Shown here one piece after another: positions 29,599 to 36,727 of a stretch of DNA of 56,751 bases; position 1 is the stretch's first letter; each line of letters begins with the position of its first letter. Source of the DNA: a virus. The position numbers were made by a program, and so were the translations under genes. The stretch covers positions 1 through 56,751 of the IMG/VR virus record IMGVR_UViG_3300023174_000197. One strand, given 5' to 3'. The notes under the pieces are model-generated. The model ran no database searches and was not told where the DNA came from. It saw nothing but the letters and a program-made list of their open reading frames with translations.

Positions 29599-30018
29599 TT
29601 ATTTCATCATATCAGCCAAATACTCCAGCAAGTAAACTTTTGGAGCCAACCAGATTTTGAGCCATTTGATGTTGATGTATTCAAAAAACGCTCCAAATCC
29701 TATGGCAAAAGACGCTATACCAGAAAAGGTTACAGGAAGCCAAAAGCCAAATTCATCTCCCCACTTTGCAACTTCAAGCTTTTGATGTATGTAGTATGCT
29801 ACTTTGCAGACAACAAAAGGAATACTCAATGCTAAGATGGCAGCAATGCATTGAATGAGAGATTCCACTGCATGCCACATGAGCAGTTGCTCAACTACTT
29901 CTGGTGCTTGTTGATAAAGAGCATCTACAAGCTCTGTACCTGTTTTCTGAATGCCATCAAGGCTCTTGATGAGTGCTTGCTCTAGAGTGTTTTGGATGGT
30001 AGGTGTTGGTTCTGCCAT
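29599..30018 (-). CDS. membrane protein, 139 aa
   Basis: Two likely membrane spans, near 53-75 (SLIQCIAAILALSIPFVVC) and 95-112 (PVTFSGIASFAIGFGAFFEY), after a helical N-terminal 45 residues. A holin role is possible but nothing proves it. Confidence 0.72.
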   Translation of the reverse strand: MAEPTPTIQNTLEQALIKSLDGIQKTGTELVDALYQQAPEVVEQLLMWHAVESLIQCIAAILALSIPFVVCKVAYYIHQKLEVAKWGDEFGFWLPVTFSGIASFAIGFGAFFEYINIKWLKIWLAPKVYLLEYLADMMK

Positions 30019-30041
30019 AATGTTATTTGTTTTGGAGGTTA

Positions 30042-30263
30042 TTATTTGTCTTTGTAATTGAAAAACTCTTCTGTATATTCATGCAGAAATCCTACTATAA
30101 AGGCGATGATGAATGCAAAGAAACAAATCCACGAAAGTATACTGAAACTTGGCGGATAGCATTCACATCTGTATTTTTCTTTGGCATTTAGCCTCCGAAT
30201 GATGAAAGCTGAAGCAACGACTCCAGTGATGTAAATGATTGAAGCTGTGAGTATTGGATTCAT
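30042..30263 (-). CDS. two-span membrane protein, 73 aa
   Basis: Spans near 3-22 (PILTASIIYITGVVASAFII) and 42-62 (ILSWICFFAFIIAFIVGFL), basic Cys-bearing loop between. Possible holin- or inner-membrane-type phage protein. Confidence 0.7.
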   Translation of the reverse strand: MNPILTASIIYITGVVASAFIIRRLNAKEKYRCECYPPSFSILSWICFFAFIIAFIVGFLHEYTEEFFNYKDK

Positions 30264-30275
30264 GATTGTCTGTAT

Positions 30276-30303
30276 AATGTAACAAGGTTCCTGATGCAGT
30301 CAA
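30276..30303 (-). promoter_or_regulatory. -35/-10 promoter with 12-nt leader
   Basis: TTGACT, 16 bp with GGAACC, TACATT, but 12 nt to ATG 30263. Outlier in leader length. Confidence 0.65.
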
Positions 30304-30306
30304 CTG

Positions 30307-30900
30307 TTATTCACTAATAATACCCATTTTTACACCAGGCAAATTGTCAAAGTTGTTCTCTTGCTGTTTGGTTGCCATCATTGCAAGAACTCTGTCCATG
30401 CTGATGGGGCGATAGGCCCAGCAATCCACACCTGTATCAAAGCTCTTGGAGTTTGCATCATCTGGCAAGGTGCCATGCGAATGACCATACAAGTGCAATG
30501 CTCCCCTGTGGCTTTGGTTCCATACGCGCATTGAGTAATGGCACAAAACAAATTGATGACCTTCAATCTTGGTTTCAAGGAAATGAGGATAAACAGTAAC
30601 CTTGCGAGCAAGCTCTTCATTGCCAAAGTTATGATACCAATCAATGAATGGCTTGTCATGATTGCCTTTGATGAAATGAAAATGCTTGAAGTTGAGGCGA
30701 CGCATCACCCTATCAATGCCAAGAGCATCACCAAATGCAAAGTCACCAAGATGATAAACAACATCATCAGGAGTCACTGCATTGTTCCAATTGGCAATGA
30801 GTGTTTCATTCATGTCATTGGCATCAGCAAAGGGCCGATTGCAGTACTCAATTATCCGAGAATGGTAGAAGTGTGTATCAGCAGTAAAGAATGTTTTCAT
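30307..30900 (-). CDS. calcineurin-like metallophosphoesterase
   Basis: 197 residues with the full motif set: DTHFYH (Asp8, His10), HLGDF near 50-54, KGNHDKP near 78-84, a CHYSM segment near 120, and YGHSHG near 138-143. It binds two metal ions and hydrolyses phosphoesters; the substrate is unknown. It could be a nucleotide or RNA-end phosphatase given the RNA repair genes nearby. ATG lies 1 bp after the previous stop. Confidence 0.9.
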   Translation of the reverse strand: MKTFFTADTHFYHSRIIEYCNRPFADANDMNETLIANWNNAVTPDDVVYHLGDFAFGDALGIDRVMRRLNFKHFHFIKGNHDKPFIDWYHNFGNEELARKVTVYPHFLETKIEGHQFVLCHYSMRVWNQSHRGALHLYGHSHGTLPDDANSKSFDTGVDCWAYRPISMDRVLAMMATKQQENNFDNLPGVKMGIISE

Positions 30901-30901
30901 A

Positions 30902-31078
30902 TTATTTTTTATTTCTTTCTGCTTCGTATTTTAAAAGATGATCATAAAGCTTTTTTGGTATTGGCTCATAGTTATCTCCATTCCAATTTTCGATTGACCA
31001 AGAGTACTCACCATCTTCTTCTTTTACTGACAATCCTCCATAATAATTGCCTATTGTTCCAATTGTGGTTATCTTCAT
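30902..31078 (-). CDS. unknown protein, 58 aa
   Basis: MKITTIGTIGNYYGGLSVKE start, YSWSIENWNGDNYEPIPKKL, end KYEAERNKK: the pattern of small phage proteins with a beta N-half and an acidic/aromatic middle. TATAAT is 3 nt before the ATG. Confidence 0.72.
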   Translation of the reverse strand: MKITTIGTIGNYYGGLSVKEEDGEYSWSIENWNGDNYEPIPKKLYDHLLKYEAERNKK

Positions 31079-31098
31079 ATTATTATAGTATATAATTT

Positions 31099-31281
31099 TT
31101 AGTATCTATCTGTTTCAACTCCATCTATGTATAGTGTAACTTGACCACCTTCACTATCGAATCGCAATTTAGCATTGTCGCAGACTGCAGTGCGGGTATC
31201 ACTCGCAATCATTGTATTGCATATGACTTGAGTCTCAGGATCAATGCCTTCAAATAACTTAAGAATGTCTTTTACTTTCAT
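31099..31281 (-). CDS. unknown protein, 60 aa
   Basis: MKVKDILKLFEGIDPETQVI start, then KLRFDSEGGQVTLYIDGVE. Alpha then beta; I recall a similar KVKDLI..L....D.EV start in phage small proteins. Leaderless promoter present. Confidence 0.74.
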   Translation of the reverse strand: MKVKDILKLFEGIDPETQVICNTMIASDTRTAVCDNAKLRFDSEGGQVTLYIDGVETDRY

Positions 31282-31287
31282 ACCATT

Positions 31288-31315
31288 ATTATAGCAAGGG
31301 TTTACTGATCGTCAA
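31288..31315 (-). promoter_or_regulatory. leaderless -35/-10 promoter
   Basis: TTGACG, 16 bp with AAACCC, TATAAT, 6 nt, ATG 31281; overlaps the 3' end of the next gene upstream. Confidence 0.8.
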
Positions 31316-31742
31316 CTGGTTCCTTGAAGTCAGAGTCGCATGAAATGCTCACACTACCATCATAGTAGCCATTGGAAGAGTTGACATGACGCAGCAGTAC
31401 ATCTCCATTCTTGGTCTTGAAGACAACATCCCAAATGCTGAGGCAATCAGAATACCAACGGTCTCCACCGCAAAGATCTTCAGCTTTCTTGTTAACATAC
31501 ATTTCATCAGGCACTTTGCCATCGCGGTTCCAATCATCAAAGTCAATGATTTCTGCACCATAGCATTCTTCAGGAACAATGTAGTCATAGAAGATGGAAC
31601 TGGAGCAGCAATCGCCTTCCACATAGACATTGATGTTGCCTCTGTCTGTTTCAATGCGCAATGCATCTGTATCAATGCGGGATACACCACGCAGCTTAGC
31701 ACCAATGATTTTTTTCTTGAGAGATTCGTTGTAGCTGTACAT
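31302..31742 (-). CDS. conserved phage protein with GDCCSSS motif
   Basis: 146 residues. Beta-rich with IETDRGNINVYVEGDCCSSS near 31-50, a feature of a widespread phage family of unknown function (DUF7448-like in my recollection). C-terminal FKTKNGDVLLRHVNSSNGYY is also typical. Confidence 0.72.
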   Translation of the reverse strand: MYSYNESLKKKIIGAKLRGVSRIDTDALRIETDRGNINVYVEGDCCSSSIFYDYIVPEECYGAEIIDFDDWNRDGKVPDEMYVNKKAEDLCGGDRWYSDCLSIWDVVFKTKNGDVLLRHVNSSNGYYDGSVSISCDSDFKEPVDDQ

Positions 31743-31746
31743 GTTG

Positions 31747-31977
31747 TTAGAATTCGATTTTGGTTACTTTGGGAAGGATGCGTTTGATTTTATCATATGT
31801 ACATGCATAGCCTACGCTGGTAGCATATAGTTCTCCATTGTTGTCTGCAATGGTGTGATATGAGCTGGTGCTGGCTTTTTGGCACAGATAACCATCTAAA
31901 TCCACAAAGAATTGATTCTCTTGCACATCACCAAATTTTGGTGTGTCGGGTACTTGTTGTTCAAAAATAATTTTCAT
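31747..31977 (-). CDS. unknown protein, 76 aa
   Basis: FGDVQENQFFVDLDGYLCQK and RILPKVTKIEF: the beta-rich pattern of small proteins that state a value such as F-x-D-L-x-x-G-x-x-F/C-x-K. Function unknown. Confidence 0.74.
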   Translation of the reverse strand: MKIIFEQQVPDTPKFGDVQENQFFVDLDGYLCQKASTSSYHTIADNNGELYATSVGYACTYDKIKRILPKVTKIEF

Positions 31978-31983
31978 GTTGTT

Positions 31984-32011
31984 ATTATGGCTGGTTATAA
32001 GGATTATTCAA
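31984..32011 (-). promoter_or_regulatory. leaderless -35/-10 promoter
   Basis: TTGAAT, 16 bp with AACCAG, CATAAT, AACAAC, ATG 31977. Confidence 0.72.
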
Positions 32012-32223
32012 CTGTTTTTTGATACAACGGGAACATCAATGAATTTATCATCTGCATCCAAGTCTACCAATTGCAAATCCAAAGCTGCATCCTCTAGCTT
32101 CTCAATGTTGATAGCGCCATTTTTTACAAGCTGACGCACTACCAATGTACCAATGGCTTGCAAATGCATTTTACGCACTGCATGAGCTCTAGCTAGATCT
32201 TCATATATTTCTTCGTTGTGCAT
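32008..32223 (-). CDS. unknown protein, 71 aa
   Basis: Helical first part (EEIYEDLARAHAVRKMHLQA), acidic second part (LEDAALDLQLVDLDADDKF). CACATT lies 6 nt before the ATG. It follows the tRNA gene. Confidence 0.7.
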   Translation of the reverse strand: MHNEEIYEDLARAHAVRKMHLQAIGTLVVRQLVKNGAINIEKLEDAALDLQLVDLDADDKFIDVPVVSKNS

Positions 32224-32298
32224 AGTGGTAATGTGCCTCGTTTATTCAACAACTGGCTCCGACGAGGCTCGCGGACAGCATGTGTCTTATTCTGTAAT

Positions 32299-32373
32299 TG
32301 GTGCGCAGTGAGGGAATCAAACCCTCCCCAAAGCGTTATGAGCGCTCCGCTCTACTCAGTGAGCTAACCGCGC
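32299..32373 (-). tRNA. tRNA with CAT anticodon (Met, or Ile if lysidine-modified)
   Basis: Minus-strand cloverleaf: acceptor GCGCGGT / ACTGCGC, D stem GCTC/GAGC, anticodon stem GAGCG/CGCTT with loop CTCATAA, T stem GAGGG/CCCTC with loop TTTGATT, discriminator A and encoded CCA. The D loop (ACTGAGTA) lacks the usual GG pair, slightly odd. A CAT anticodon fits elongator Met or tRNA-Ile2. Confidence 0.85.
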
Positions 32374-32388
32374 TTTGAATGTTGCACC

Positions 32389-32763
32389 TTAACTTCTAAC
32401 AACGCGGTCAAGCAATGCTGTAAAATCAGCGTCGATGTTTTTAATGAACTTCAATGCTTTGTTTTTGGCATAACTGTTGAGATGCGCAAGCATTTCTTCT
32501 CGTGTTGCGCCGCATGGAAAGTCAGAATAAGTTTGTAAACCACTCCACAAGCCAATGATGTTGTATAGCACTGTTTCACCATCATTTACAGAAGCATATC
32601 CGTGCTCTACAATGATGAGGGGGCTGCAATTATGCAACAGATACAAGTCTCCAACTTCAAAAGTCTTGATGGTTGTATCCTCTCTGAGGACACCCAAGCT
32701 CTTGGCTCTTTCAATGTCAAAGATGTATTCTACACCTTCAATAGTAATGTTGAGTTCTTTCAT
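32389..32763 (-). CDS. unknown protein, 124 aa
   Basis: Start at ATG 32763, 1 bp after the upstream stop. MKELNITIEGVEYIFDIERA; then VGDLYLLHNCSPLIIVEHGY and FPCGATREEMLAHLNSYAKN. This beta-then-helix plan is seen in small phage proteins; function unknown. Confidence 0.74.
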   Translation of the reverse strand: MKELNITIEGVEYIFDIERAKSLGVLREDTTIKTFEVGDLYLLHNCSPLIIVEHGYASVNDGETVLYNIIGLWSGLQTYSDFPCGATREEMLAHLNSYAKNKALKFIKNIDADFTALLDRVVRS

Positions 32764-32764
32764 A

Positions 32765-32986
32765 TTATTTGTTTTTCTGTTTGAGTTTGCGTTGCTTGTT
32801 GATGCGATTGCGGTCTTCAATCATCTTGTGCCATTCCTTTTTGGTGATGCCAAAAGCTCCACCAATCCTGTTGCCCAGCATATGCAAGCCACTGTTGTTC
32901 CAGCAGCGATGATATGGTTCAATGTCTGCATTGATTGCAGCTCTATCTTTATTGCTGTTTGCGTTGTTTGTATTATTTTGTGCCAT
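32765..32986 (-). CDS. unknown Asn/Lys-rich protein, 73 aa
   Basis: Start at ATG 32986 by its promoter. WNNSGLHMLGNRIGGAFGIT then a basic KKEWHKMIEDRNRINKQRKL tail, suggesting nucleic-acid binding. Confidence 0.7.
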   Translation of the reverse strand: MAQNNTNNANSNKDRAAINADIEPYHRCWNNSGLHMLGNRIGGAFGITKKEWHKMIEDRNRINKQRKLKQKNK

Positions 32987-32992
32987 GTTGTT

Positions 32993-33020
32993 AATGTAAC
33001 GTTGTTGAGGATTATTGCAA
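32993..33020 (-). promoter_or_regulatory. leaderless -35/-10 promoter
   Basis: TTGCAA, 16 bp, TACATT, AACAAC, ATG 32986. Confidence 0.68.
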
Positions 33021-33029
33021 CTGTTTTTG

Positions 33030-33275
33030 TTAATCAATGGTAATGGTTGGTTCACCAATGTGAATCATTTTTTGACTTGGTGGATACAAGACTATACAAA
33101 CATCTGCTCTGCACAGTCTCAAAAATGCAATTTTGTGACCACAAGCATCATCAAGCAAAGCACATACATTGATGCGCAGCAATGGATCAGCTCCTGCAGA
33201 AGTGCAGTAAACAGATCCTACAATAGTATCTTCTGCATTGATGTTGCTTGGAATAGTGTTAATTTTAACTTTCAT
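33030..33275 (-). CDS. unknown protein, 81 aa
   Basis: Beta-rich: MKVKINTIPSNINAEDTIVG, LLRINVCALLDDACGHKIAF, VLYPPSQKMIHIGEPTITID. Not recognised. Confidence 0.72.
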   Translation of the reverse strand: MKVKINTIPSNINAEDTIVGSVYCTSAGADPLLRINVCALLDDACGHKIAFLRLCRADVCIVLYPPSQKMIHIGEPTITID

Positions 33276-33279
33276 AATG

Positions 33280-33561
33280 CTATTGTAATGTATTTTGCAA
33301 TTTGTTCAACTTGTTTCCTGCGATTTTATACCAAATGATGACTATCAGCATCGCAAAATTGATGACGTAATTGGCCAGCAATGGCACTTGCATCATGGGC
33401 TGCATTGCTACATACCAAAAGCACAAAACTTCACCCAGCAACCACATGAGCAAAAAGCCCCATGACAATCCATGAGCATGCTTTTGCCTGCACACCATGA
33501 TGCATTGCGGCAATGCGCAAAATGCAAACAGCATTGATCCAATCCATCCAATGATTTCCAT
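33280..33561 (-). CDS. PQ-loop membrane protein (SemiSWEET-like size)
   Basis: 93 residues with three membrane helices (near 3-20, 33-52, 60-80). FAFCALPQCIMVCRQKHAHG carries the PQ-loop signature in helix 1 and GLSWGFLLMWLLGEVLCFWY follows, as in PQ-loop/SemiSWEET proteins, which are about this size and work as dimeric sugar or small-molecule carriers. Rare in phages as far as I know. Substrate unknown. Confidence 0.75.
   Translation of the reverse strand: MEIIGWIGSMLFAFCALPQCIMVCRQKHAHGLSWGFLLMWLLGEVLCFWYVAMQPMMQVPLLANYVINFAMLIVIIWYKIAGNKLNKLQNTLQ
33282..33309 (-). promoter_or_regulatory. leaderless -35/-10 promoter
   Basis: TTGAAC, 16 bp, TACAAT, 6 nt, ATG 33275; lies over the end of the PQ-loop gene. 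Confidence 0.7.
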
Positions 33562-33562
33562 G

Positions 33563-33784
33563 TTAGTTCATGTTGGGTTCACGAAAGTAATTGTCAATGT
33601 CTTTGAGACCTTCAATGACTGTTTTCTCACACCCTGCGATGCGTGCGTAATAGATGCGAGAGCAGATGGCTCGGAGCTTTTCATACTCTTGTCTGTACGG
33701 CATTGCATTTGGTTGATGATAATGTGAGGAGCTGGTGCATGTGCAATGGCGGTTCCAGCAATTGGGACATTCTGTAAGAGCCAT
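33563..33784 (-). CDS. Cys-cluster protein, 73 aa, paralogue of 35908-36072
   Basis: CPNCWNRHCTC near 6-16 looks like a metal knuckle. LRAICSRIYYARIAG and IDNYFREPNMN match LRSICLSIYYARITG and LDNYFREPNMN of 35908-36072, which lacks the Cys part. Confidence 0.76.
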   Translation of the reverse strand: MALTECPNCWNRHCTCTSSSHYHQPNAMPYRQEYEKLRAICSRIYYARIAGCEKTVIEGLKDIDNYFREPNMN

Positions 33785-33790
33785 AATAGA

Positions 33791-33985
33791 TTATTGATGC
33801 TCCTTCCATTTGAATTCTGTATAGTTCTCACCAATGACTATCCATTCTGCATAGTTGAGCTTCACTGCTTGTTCTTTTAATACATTGCGTTGTTCTGCAA
33901 CTATGGAAAGAATAAACAACGCAGCAATTAAAACAGCTGCTAATATAGTTGTCATACGCGCCCACATACTTTCATTTTCACTCAT
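33791..33985 (-). CDS. 64-aa single-pass membrane protein
   Basis: Start at ATG 33985, 1 bp after the preceding stop. One span near 12-32 (TTILAAVLIAALFILSIVA), then a soluble EQAVKLNYAEWIVIGENYTE part: resembles small spanin- or signal-anchor-type proteins, not assigned. Confidence 0.68.
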   Translation of the reverse strand: MSENESMWARMTTILAAVLIAALFILSIVAEQRNVLKEQAVKLNYAEWIVIGENYTEFKWKEHQ

Positions 33986-33986
33986 A

Positions 33987-34385
33987 TTATTTTTCAATTT
34001 TAAGTTTAACGTCTTTCATGTTCAAATCAGCAAGTAATTTCTTGGTGAGTTTATGGATGGTCAATCGACTTGGACGAGATTGAGTTGCACTGTCTTGATA
34101 CTCATAAAAAATACTCCTATCACCATCACCATAAGTGTGTATTGATTTTATGGTAACTTTTGCAAAAAAGGAATATGGAAAACTACCAACCCACATATGA
34201 ACATCACCCAATGATGCATAGCAGATGCTGTCGCTATATGTTCCAGCTTCTGACTTGAAACTATGCTCTTTGGCCAATGCATTGATTTTGGCATCCCATT
34301 CTTTATCATACTTGCCCAGCATGATCCAATAATGAGGCTTGAAGATGAATTGAAGGCTTTGAATGAGTGCAGAGATTTTTTTCAT
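33987..34385 (-). CDS. paralogous protein D1, 132 aa
   Basis: MKKISALIQSLQFIFKPHYW, YDKEWDAKINALAKEHSF and RPSRLTIHKLTKKLLADL match the next gene upstream (34423-34785). Central LGDVHMWVGSFPYSFFAK also matches. Unknown function; recent tandem duplication. Confidence 0.8.
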   Translation of the reverse strand: MKKISALIQSLQFIFKPHYWIMLGKYDKEWDAKINALAKEHSFKSEAGTYSDSICYASLGDVHMWVGSFPYSFFAKVTIKSIHTYGDGDRSIFYEYQDSATQSRPSRLTIHKLTKKLLADLNMKDVKLKIEK

Positions 34386-34391
34386 GTTGTT

Positions 34392-34419
34392 AACATACAG
34401 AGGTTCCTAAAACATTCAA
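34392..34419 (-). promoter_or_regulatory. leaderless -35/-10 promoter with GGAACC spacer
   Basis: TTGAAT, 16 bp with GGAACC, TATGTT, AACAAC, ATG 34385. Confidence 0.72.
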
Positions 34420-34422
34420 CTG

Positions 34423-34785
34423 TTAATAGTGCTTGCAATTGTATTTTTCAAGATCACTCACAAGCTTTTTGTAATATTTGGCAATGGTGAGTCGGCTGGG
34501 GCGTATATCATTTGCAATATAACACTCATCAACTTTGCCAGAATAACTGAAAAAAGCATATGGAAAGTTACTCACCCAGACTCTGTAATCACCAAGTAAA
34601 GCAGTATGAGTGTGATTACCAAATTCATTTCTTAAATTCCAGGAGTAAATTGGGATAAAATCGTAATTTTCCGCAAGTTCTTGAAATTTTTTATCCCATG
34701 CTGCGTCATATGATGCGGTCATGATCCAGTAATCAGGCTTAAAAATGAATTGAAGGCTTTGAATGAAGTTAATGATTTTTTTCAT
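34423..34785 (-). CDS. paralogous protein D2, 120 aa
   Basis: MKKIINFIQSLQFIFKPDYW, YDAAWDKKFQELAENYDF, LGDYRVWVSNFPYAFFSY, RPSRLTIAKYYKKLVSDL. Sister of 33987-34385. Confidence 0.8.
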   Translation of the reverse strand: MKKIINFIQSLQFIFKPDYWIMTASYDAAWDKKFQELAENYDFIPIYSWNLRNEFGNHTHTALLGDYRVWVSNFPYAFFSYSGKVDECYIANDIRPSRLTIAKYYKKLVSDLEKYNCKHY

Positions 34786-34788
34786 AAA

Positions 34789-34947
34789 TTAGATTTTGAT
34801 GAATGATTCTGCTGCTCTTTGATAGTTGCGCGTTGCTCCGTTCTTGCAAAGCGTTGATACACATTTGCAATGCCACAACAGCTTGATTGTGACCATGTAG
34901 CACCAACACCATATGAAGTGTATTGTTTGAACTATAAATGTTAGCAT
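34789..34947 (-). CDS. possible 52-aa hydrophobic peptide
   Basis: Frame from ATG 34947 (TATAGT 5 nt upstream) ending 3 bp before the next ATG: MLTFIVQTIHFIWCWCYMVT start, YQRAAESFIKI end. A competing frame (34769-34969) overlaps the next gene by 17 bp. Choice uncertain. Confidence 0.4.
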   Translation of the reverse strand: MLTFIVQTIHFIWCWCYMVTIKLLWHCKCVSTLCKNGATRNYQRAAESFIKI

Positions 34948-34953
34948 ATGATA

Positions 34954-35250
34954 CTATAACGACTTCCAAATGTTAATCAAGCGCAAAATGTAGTCATATG
35001 CAGCTTTTGCAAGGTACCAGACAATGTATGCTGCAGCATGAATAATAACGAGAAACATAAAGATCCAACTTCCTCTTGCAAAAAAATCTAAATCTGGTCT
35101 AAAGTTGCATAAACTGCCAATGCAGCCTAAAATTGCAATTATACTAAACATAAAAGAAAAGAAAACAGCCATAAAAACAATGGCATCACATGCCATTCTG
35201 ATCTTGAGGTCTTTGATGACCAATTTGATGAATTTAGTAATTTTTTTCAT
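34954..35250 (-). CDS. two-span membrane protein, 98 aa
   Basis: Spans near 24-46 (IVFMAVFFSFMFSIIAILGC) and 60-80 (SWIFMFLVIIHAAAYIVWYL); basic N-terminus KKITKFIKLVIKDLKIR. The KKI-KFI start is like those of D1 and D2. Confidence 0.72.
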   Translation of the reverse strand: MKKITKFIKLVIKDLKIRMACDAIVFMAVFFSFMFSIIAILGCIGSLCNFRPDLDFFARGSWIFMFLVIIHAAAYIVWYLAKAAYDYILRLINIWKSL

Positions 35251-35255
35251 AAGTT

Positions 35256-35534
35256 TTACATGCAGGAAGTAGTTTTTGTTACTCTATGTAACCCTGATCC
35301 TCTACCGGTATGCCGCCCGTATGGATTATATTTACGATGATTAATAAATTGCTCAGGAGTTAGCACCTGAATTTCTGCGCCAGTTTTGTGACCATAAATC
35401 ATTACACCTTTGGGCTTCTGCCAGTTCTTTTGAGTCATCTGCGCACATGATGCACAAATGCGACTATTGAGCAAAGTTACGCGTTCATCTTCTACGCATT
35501 TGCCGCATCCACAATATACAAGTTGTTCGTTCAT
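35256..35534 (-). CDS. zinc-ribbon-like protein, 92 aa
   Basis: YCGCGKCVEDERV near 7-19 and CASC near 28-31 could bind one zinc; the basic C-terminal half (HRKYNPYGRHTGRGSGLHRV) suggests nucleic-acid contact. Confidence 0.75.
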   Translation of the reverse strand: MNEQLVYCGCGKCVEDERVTLLNSRICASCAQMTQKNWQKPKGVMIYGHKTGAEIQVLTPEQFINHRKYNPYGRHTGRGSGLHRVTKTTSCM

Positions 35535-35540
35535 GATAGT

Positions 35541-35568
35541 AATATATAGGTAAAGATGGTTCAGTCAA
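35541..35568 (-). promoter_or_regulatory. leaderless -35/-10 promoter
   Basis: TTGACT, 16 bp with GAACCA, TATATT, 6 nt, ATG 35534. The -35 overlaps the stop of the 28-aa frame upstream. Confidence 0.78.
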
Positions 35569-35647
35569 CTGTTTCCTGTTTTAGTTGCAAGTATTGTTGC
35601 AGTTCCTGTTCGCTCATATCAAAGTAGCACAAGGGATGAATGTCCAT
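35561..35647 (-). CDS. possible 28-aa peptide
   Basis: MDIHPLCYFDMSEQELQQYL start; stop inside the next promoter's -35. Fills an otherwise empty 110-bp gap and starts soon after the preceding stop. Small size keeps confidence low. Confidence 0.4.
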   Translation of the reverse strand: MDIHPLCYFDMSEQELQQYLQLKQETVD

Positions 35648-35654
35648 ATGTTTA

Positions 35655-35894
35655 TTATTGTGGTGGTAATTGGCCAATGTGGTAAATTAAGTCTTCTGCT
35701 TCACAATACCCCATGGCGCCGAACTCCTCAACAGGTATTGTGAAGTCATAGAAGAAATCTTTGACATCATCAATGACTGCATTGTGCTTTTTGCAATAAT
35801 CACACTCAACGCCATCACCACGAGTAATCTTCTGTCCATCTAAGAACTTGATGATCTGTTCATTGGTCCAATTGTCTCTCTTAAATGTTCTCAT
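35655..35894 (-). CDS. unknown protein, 79 aa
   Basis: NWTNEQIIKFLDGQKITRGD, CDYCKK near 31-36 and an acidic end FGAMGYCEAEDLIYHIGQLP. TATAAT is 5 nt before the ATG. Confidence 0.72.
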   Translation of the reverse strand: MRTFKRDNWTNEQIIKFLDGQKITRGDGVECDYCKKHNAVIDDVKDFFYDFTIPVEEFGAMGYCEAEDLIYHIGQLPPQ

Positions 35895-35907
35895 ATTGTA
35901 TTATAGT

Positions 35908-36072
35908 TTAGTTCATATTAGGTTCGCGGAAGTAATTATCAAGTGCTACTAAGCTATCCTTTAAAGAATCAAAGTCACCAGTAATACGCGCATAATAAAT
36001 GCTCAAACAAATGCTTCTGAGCTCGATATATAGTTCCTTGTATGTATCGTCTTCTGATATTTGATCGTTCAT
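35908..36072 (-). CDS. 54-aa protein, paralogue of 33563-33784
   Basis: YIELRSICLSIYYARITGDF, DNYFREPNMN. TATAAT-AATAGT-ATG at the start; no good -35, but the tRNA-like element lies just upstream, so it may be read from there. Confidence 0.74.
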   Translation of the reverse strand: MNDQISEDDTYKELYIELRSICLSIYYARITGDFDSLKDSLVALDNYFREPNMN

Positions 36073-36105
36073 ACTATTATTATATCGACTTTCCTTTTAA
36101 AATAA

Positions 36106-36215
36106 TGAGCGTGGCAGGATTTGAACCTGCATTCGACTTGGTTGCCCAGCTGTGCCAAATACTGCTGTTACTGTATTTCATAGCCGGTAGTGTCTTTACA
36201 TTCCACCACACGCTC
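36106..36215 (-). tRNA. unusual long tRNA-like element (class II-like), identity unclear
   Basis: Acceptor arms GAGCGTG / CACGCTC pair perfectly, D stem GTG/CAC fits, and a T arm GCAGG-TTCAAAT-CCTGC is sound. Length is 110 nt without CCA, about 20 nt more than a tRNA-Leu or Ser. I could not fold a normal 5-bp, 7-nt anticodon arm; a 6-bp stem AAATAC/GTATTT with a 10-nt loop is the best alternative. Possibly an insertion, a decayed tRNA or a tRNA mimic. Confidence 0.55.
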
Positions 36216-36228
36216 AAATTGTTACACG

Positions 36229-36726
36229 TTAATCGTGTTCGTATTCGTCTGTGGTAATACCTTCGCGAGTAATAGTTACTTTGACGTGATCACCAACCAT
36301 TTCTTCCCAATTGTCTTCATCAACAACTGCAAGAGCCTCGCGGAAAGCGTCAACAGCTTCTTTGTAAAGAGGGTTGAAGTTGGGGTTAGGCTGGCGCTTA
36401 TAACTACCACCCACGTTAACATAAATTGTTTCTTCAGCCAGCTGCAAGATGTTTTCACCTTCACCTTTACCATCATCATCATATTCACTATAACCATTGA
36501 AATCACAGTATTCATGGTTAACGCTATATTCACATGTGTTGCCGTCATTAAAATATGGCTGATACGCTGTAAATGAAACACTATTTATAAAAGGGTATTC
36601 ATCAAACAGTTCAGAGAGAGCTCCGTTGAATTCTGCTCGTAACTCCTTCTGCACTTGATTTTTAAGCTCGTTGATGCGGTCATTAGCTTCGGAGATTTTA
36701 GTTTTTAGTTCGTCGATCTTTTTCAT
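36229..36726 (-). CDS. unknown protein, 165 aa
   Basis: Start at ATG 36726. N-terminal coiled coil (MKKIDELKTKISEANDRINE, ELKNQVQKELR), then an acidic, aromatic domain with many Asp/Tyr (YSEYDDDGKGEGEN) and VTITREGITTDEYEHD. Not recognised. Confidence 0.76.
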   Translation of the reverse strand: MKKIDELKTKISEANDRINELKNQVQKELRAEFNGALSELFDEYPFINSVSFTAYQPYFNDGNTCEYSVNHEYCDFNGYSEYDDDGKGEGENILQLAEETIYVNVGGSYKRQPNPNFNPLYKEAVDAFREALAVVDEDNWEEMVGDHVKVTITREGITTDEYEHD

Positions 36727-36727
36727 G

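Noticed and set aside
33568-33834. 88-codon frame overlapping 33563-33784
   Set aside because: Shadow of the Cys-cluster gene, whose product has a clear paralogue at 35908-36072.
34769-34969. 66-codon frame in the gap before 34785
   Set aside because: Needs a TTG start inside the preceding gene and overlaps the next gene by 17 bp; the alternative frame 34789-34947 fits the gene packing better.
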